The position numbers were made by a program, and so were the translations under genes. The notes beneath the pieces are model-generated. The model saw only the letters and a program-made list of their open reading frames with translations, was not told the DNA's origin and did no database searches. Shown piece by piece: positions 5,411-7,556 of a stretch of DNA of 7,556 nucleotides; the stretch's first letter is position 1; every line of letters begins with the position of its first letter. Location: the NCBI GenBank assembly GCA_943327965.2, contig CALPYQ020000070.1, positions 1-7,556 of the forward strand. Direction: 5' to 3'. The stretch comes from Singulisphaera sp. GP187. Its GTDB lineage: Bacteria; Pseudomonadota; Gammaproteobacteria; Burkholderiales; Burkholderiaceae_C.

Positions 5411-6191
5411 CAAACGCAAGCCCATTGTGGTGGCCATTGGCCGTCTGCACCGCGGCACTGTTTTGCTAGAGCGTTTGAATCATTTTCAAACACTGCCCCA
5501 GTTTCTAGATTTTCTGAAGCAACCCACAACCGACAACTTGCCCTGTGTGGCGGGCTTTGATTTGCCGTTTGGCTTACCCCGCACATTTGTCGAGCACATG
5601 AACTGGCCCACCACATGGCCAGAATGCATGGACAAATTTGTCGCTTATTCGCGTGAAGAATTGAGACAATTTTTCAAAGCATTTTGTGATGCACGACCTG
5701 CTGGCGCCAAATTTGCCCACCGCGCCACGGACATGCCAGCAGGCTCTAGCCCCTCCATGAAGTGGGTCAATCCGCCAGTGGCTTGGATGATGCATGCGGG
5801 TGTGCCTTTGCTGCGCGAAGCAGCTTGGACATTGCCCAAAATGCAAAAAGGCCAAGCCCATCGCATTGCCTTAGAAGCGTACCCCGGATTGTTGGCGCGT
5901 GAATTGATTGGCCATCGAAGCTACAAAAGCGATGACACATCCAAGCAAACGCCCGACCGATGGTTGGCCCGCAAAGACATCTTGCACGCCTTGGACATGG
6001 CTCAAACCAAACTGGCTTTGCGCTTAAAACTCAGTGCCGCACAACACGACACGTTGTTGGCCGATGGCTCTGGCGACTCCCTCGACGCAGTGCTGTGCAT
6101 GGTGCAAGCAGCATGGGCCCATGTGCAACCCAAAAACACCTATGGCCTGCCTGACTTTGATCCCTTAGAGGGCTGGATTGTGAGCGCTTGA
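5382..6191 (+). CDS. DUF429 family protein, predicted RNase H-fold nuclease
   Basis: A 269-residue protein resembling the DUF429 family, which has been predicted to adopt an RNase H-like fold with nuclease activity; its biological role is unknown. Conserved-looking acidic positions suit a metal-dependent active site: D4 in GCDFSSSP, D60 in GFDLPFGLP, E165 in LEAYPG, and D232/D235 in SGDSLDAVLC. Other landmarks are GAKFAHRATD (108-117), SMKWVNPP (125-132) and YKSDD (181-185). The ATG at 5382 is chosen because it directly precedes the GCDFSSSP motif. The frame remains open upstream into the BLUF gene (to 5289), with non-standard starts such as TTG at 5349 or 5379 possible. No Shine-Dalgarno lies at normal distance: GAGG at 5361-5364 is 17 bases away. 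The start codon lies inside a strong hairpin, suggesting coupling to BLUF translation. Family assignment is confident, enzymatic activity is not. Confidence 0.8.
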   Translation: MGCDFSSSPSKRKPIVVAIGRLHRGTVLLERLNHFQTLPQFLDFLKQPTTDNLPCVAGFDLPFGLPRTFVEHMNWPTTWPECMDKFVAYSREELRQFFKAFCDARPAGAKFAHRATDMPAGSSPSMKWVNPPVAWMMHAGVPLLREAAWTLPKMQKGQAHRIALEAYPGLLARELIGHRSYKSDDTSKQTPDRWLARKDILHALDMAQTKLALRLKLSAAQHDTLLADGSGDSLDAVLCMVQAAWAHVQPKNTYGLPDFDPLEGWIVSA

Positions 6192-6208
6192 GCCTTCGTG
6201 TCGAAGGC
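6192..6208. terminator. Hairpin in the convergent DUF429/SulP gap, possible bidirectional terminator
   Basis: GCCTTCG (6192-6198) and CGAAGGC (6202-6208) form a perfect 7-bp stem with a TGT loop immediately after the DUF429 stop, in a 36-base gap between convergent genes. The position suits a terminator serving both strands. No run of T follows on either strand, so efficiency would be limited or factor-assisted. Confidence 0.45.
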
Positions 6209-6227
6209 ATTGAATTGCGCCAAGGTT

Positions 6228-7556
6228 TCAGATGGCCATGCCGGCAATGTCATCAGGCAAAGATTGCAAAGATCGGAGCGCCGCAATGGCCTCTGCATCG
6301 GTTCGGTACAAATGCACACCGTCTTCTTTTTTCAATTCGCCTGCCAGCCGCAGAACCTGTTCAATGGGCAGCTTGATGCCACTGATGTGCAGCTGAATAT
6401 TGCGCTGTGTCAGTTGCTTGCGCAATTGTTGAAGGGTTTCAACGCCTGTGGCATCGATCCGATTGATGGGCTGCGCAAACAAGCAAACGTGTTGAACCTG
6501 CGGTCTGTCACGGAGGTGTTCAGTCACATACTTTTCAAAGCTGCTTGCGGCAGCAAAATCCAGTTCGGCATCCATGCGCAATGCAAATACTTCGGAAGAA
6601 ATGGGCGGCAGATGCCACAAGTGCCGGTCTCTTAAGCTGCCATCATCGTGCAGGCCCACCTCAATGATTCGGGGGTGAAGATGGGTATGCAAAAAATGGC
6701 TCAGTCCCATGAGAACACCCGCCAAAACACCCCAATAAATGCGCGGTGCGCTGAGCAAGGTAATGCCAAAGGTGAGCAAGGAGGTGGTAGCCTCGATGCG
6801 AGAAACTCGCCAGAGTTTGACAAACGCAGTGGGTTTGAGAAGCCCCGCAACCGCCAAGATGACAATGGCCGCCAGGACAGCGCGTGGCACATGAAAAAGT
6901 GCGGGCGCAGCAAACAATGCCAAGCCAACAAAAAAACAAGTGGCAATGACAGACCATCCGGTTTTAGCCCCAGCTTCTAGCGCAATGGCCGATCTAGAAA
7001 ACGAAATGCTGGTGGCAAAACTGCCGCTGAACGCAGACATTATTTTTGCCAACCCTTGGCCCATCAGGTCTTGGTTGTCTTGCCATGTCGTCCCCGATTT
7101 TTGATTCTCTGTTTTGGCACTTGAGGCGGCTTCTAAAAAACTCACAAACGCAATTAGGATGGCCGGCCCTATCAGTTGCCCCAAGACTGAACCGCCCAAC
7201 CAATTGGGCAACTTCAGAAGAGGCAAGTCGGCAGGCAAAGCACCGATGACCGCACCGCCGGAGTTTGCAAATTGAGTGAAATAGCTCAATGTGCCCGTAA
7301 TGGCCACAACCAGCATGATGCTAGGCCAACGGGGGGCCCATTTTTTGGCCATCAACAACAGCAACAGGCTGCCAAAGCCAAACGCCAGTTCGGGCGTTTT
7401 AAATGCCATGCCACCTTGCCATCCCGTCAGAGCCGGCAGTTGTGAGGCAATGATTAAGAGGCCGGCCGCTTGAGTAAAGCCCATCATCACGGGTGAGCTG
7501 ATTAAATTCAAGAGCCAGCCATTTTTGAAAGCGCCCATGAGCAACTGAAGGCAGCC
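6228..7556 (-). CDS. SulP-family anion transporter with C-terminal STAS domain (partial, N-terminus outside window)
   Basis: An inner-membrane permease of the SulP (SLC26) family, which moves anions such as sulfate, bicarbonate or dicarboxylates. The frame is open to the window edge, giving 442 residues; homologues usually have roughly 100-130 more at the N-terminus. Signature segments are present: SSPVMMGFTQAAGLL, the GQGLAKI...SFSRSA region with a GAKTGW turn, several hydrophobic membrane segments (for example SLLLLLM, LIGPAILIAFVSFLEA, VLAAIVILAVAGLL), and a cytoplasmic STAS domain from about 6260 to 6620, with the conserved loop IDATG at fragment residues 367-371. The substrate cannot be told from sequence alone. 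It converges on DUF429 and its promoter lies outside the window, so it is probably unrelated in regulation. The TGA stop is at 6230-6228. Confidence 0.92.
   Translation of the reverse strand, partial: GCLQLLMGAFKNGWLLNLISSPVMMGFTQAAGLLIIASQLPALTGWQGGMAFKTPELAFGFGSLLLLLMAKKWAPRWPSIMLVVAITGTLSYFTQFANSGGAVIGALPADLPLLKLPNWLGGSVLGQLIGPAILIAFVSFLEAASSAKTENQKSGTTWQDNQDLMGQGLAKIMSAFSGSFATSISFSRSAIALEAGAKTGWSVIATCFFVGLALFAAPALFHVPRAVLAAIVILAVAGLLKPTAFVKLWRVSRIEATTSLLTFGITLLSAPRIYWGVLAGVLMGLSHFLHTHLHPRIIEVGLHDDGSLRDRHLWHLPPISSEVFALRMDAELDFAAASSFEKYVTEHLRDRPQVQHVCLFAQPINRIDATGVETLQQLRKQLTQRNIQLHISGIKLPIEQVLRLAGELKKEDGVHLYRTDAEAIAALRSLQSLPDDIAGMAI

Noticed and set aside
6198..6635. Plus-strand open frame of about 145 codons opposite the SulP STAS domain
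   Set aside because: The opposite strand encodes a convincing STAS domain, and the plus-strand product has no recognisable motif.

Overview
The window looks like a stretch of chromosome from a betaproteobacterium, most likely order Burkholderiales and probably a Comamonadaceae/Limnohabitans-like freshwater lineage. This rests on protein resemblance (AspS, NudB, ClsB, FolE and DUF429 variants), moderate GC and compact gene packing. The genus is inference, because no rRNA or other marker is present. I see no mobile element, tRNA, rRNA or CRISPR array.

Layout: (1) 1-370 (+) is the 3' end of aspS. (2) 367-1572 (-) is a class I SAM-dependent methyltransferase with an NPPW motif. It converges on aspS and the two stop codons overlap. 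(3) 1652-4127 (+) is a tightly packed three-gene run: nudB (dihydroneopterin triphosphate diphosphatase), a YbhP-like endonuclease/exonuclease/phosphatase-family protein, and clsB (cardiolipin synthase B). Each gene overlaps the next. (4) 4128-4223 is a 96-base gap with a hairpin and a T-rich leader. (5) 4224-6191 (+) holds folE (GTP cyclohydrolase I), a short stand-alone BLUF blue-light sensor 2 bases downstream, and a DUF429 predicted RNase H-fold protein 19 bases after that. (6) 6192-6227 is a short convergent gap with a perfect hairpin. (7) 6228-7556 (-) is the C-terminal part of a SulP-family anion transporter with a STAS domain; its N-terminus lies beyond the window edge.

Functional links: FolE makes 7,8-dihydroneopterin triphosphate and NudB removes its pyrophosphate, so two successive early steps of tetrahydrofolate synthesis sit on the same strand about 2.1 kb apart. 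The YbhP-like/ClsB pair matches the E. coli ybhP-ybhO(clsB) pairing and points to phospholipid metabolism. The least conventional part is folE-BLUF-DUF429, which couples pterin synthesis, a flavin photoreceptor and an uncharacterised nuclease-like protein. A perfect 10-bp inverted repeat encloses the probable DUF429 start codon. Most of the window is ordinary housekeeping sequence; the folE-BLUF-DUF429 block and that hairpin deserve the second look.
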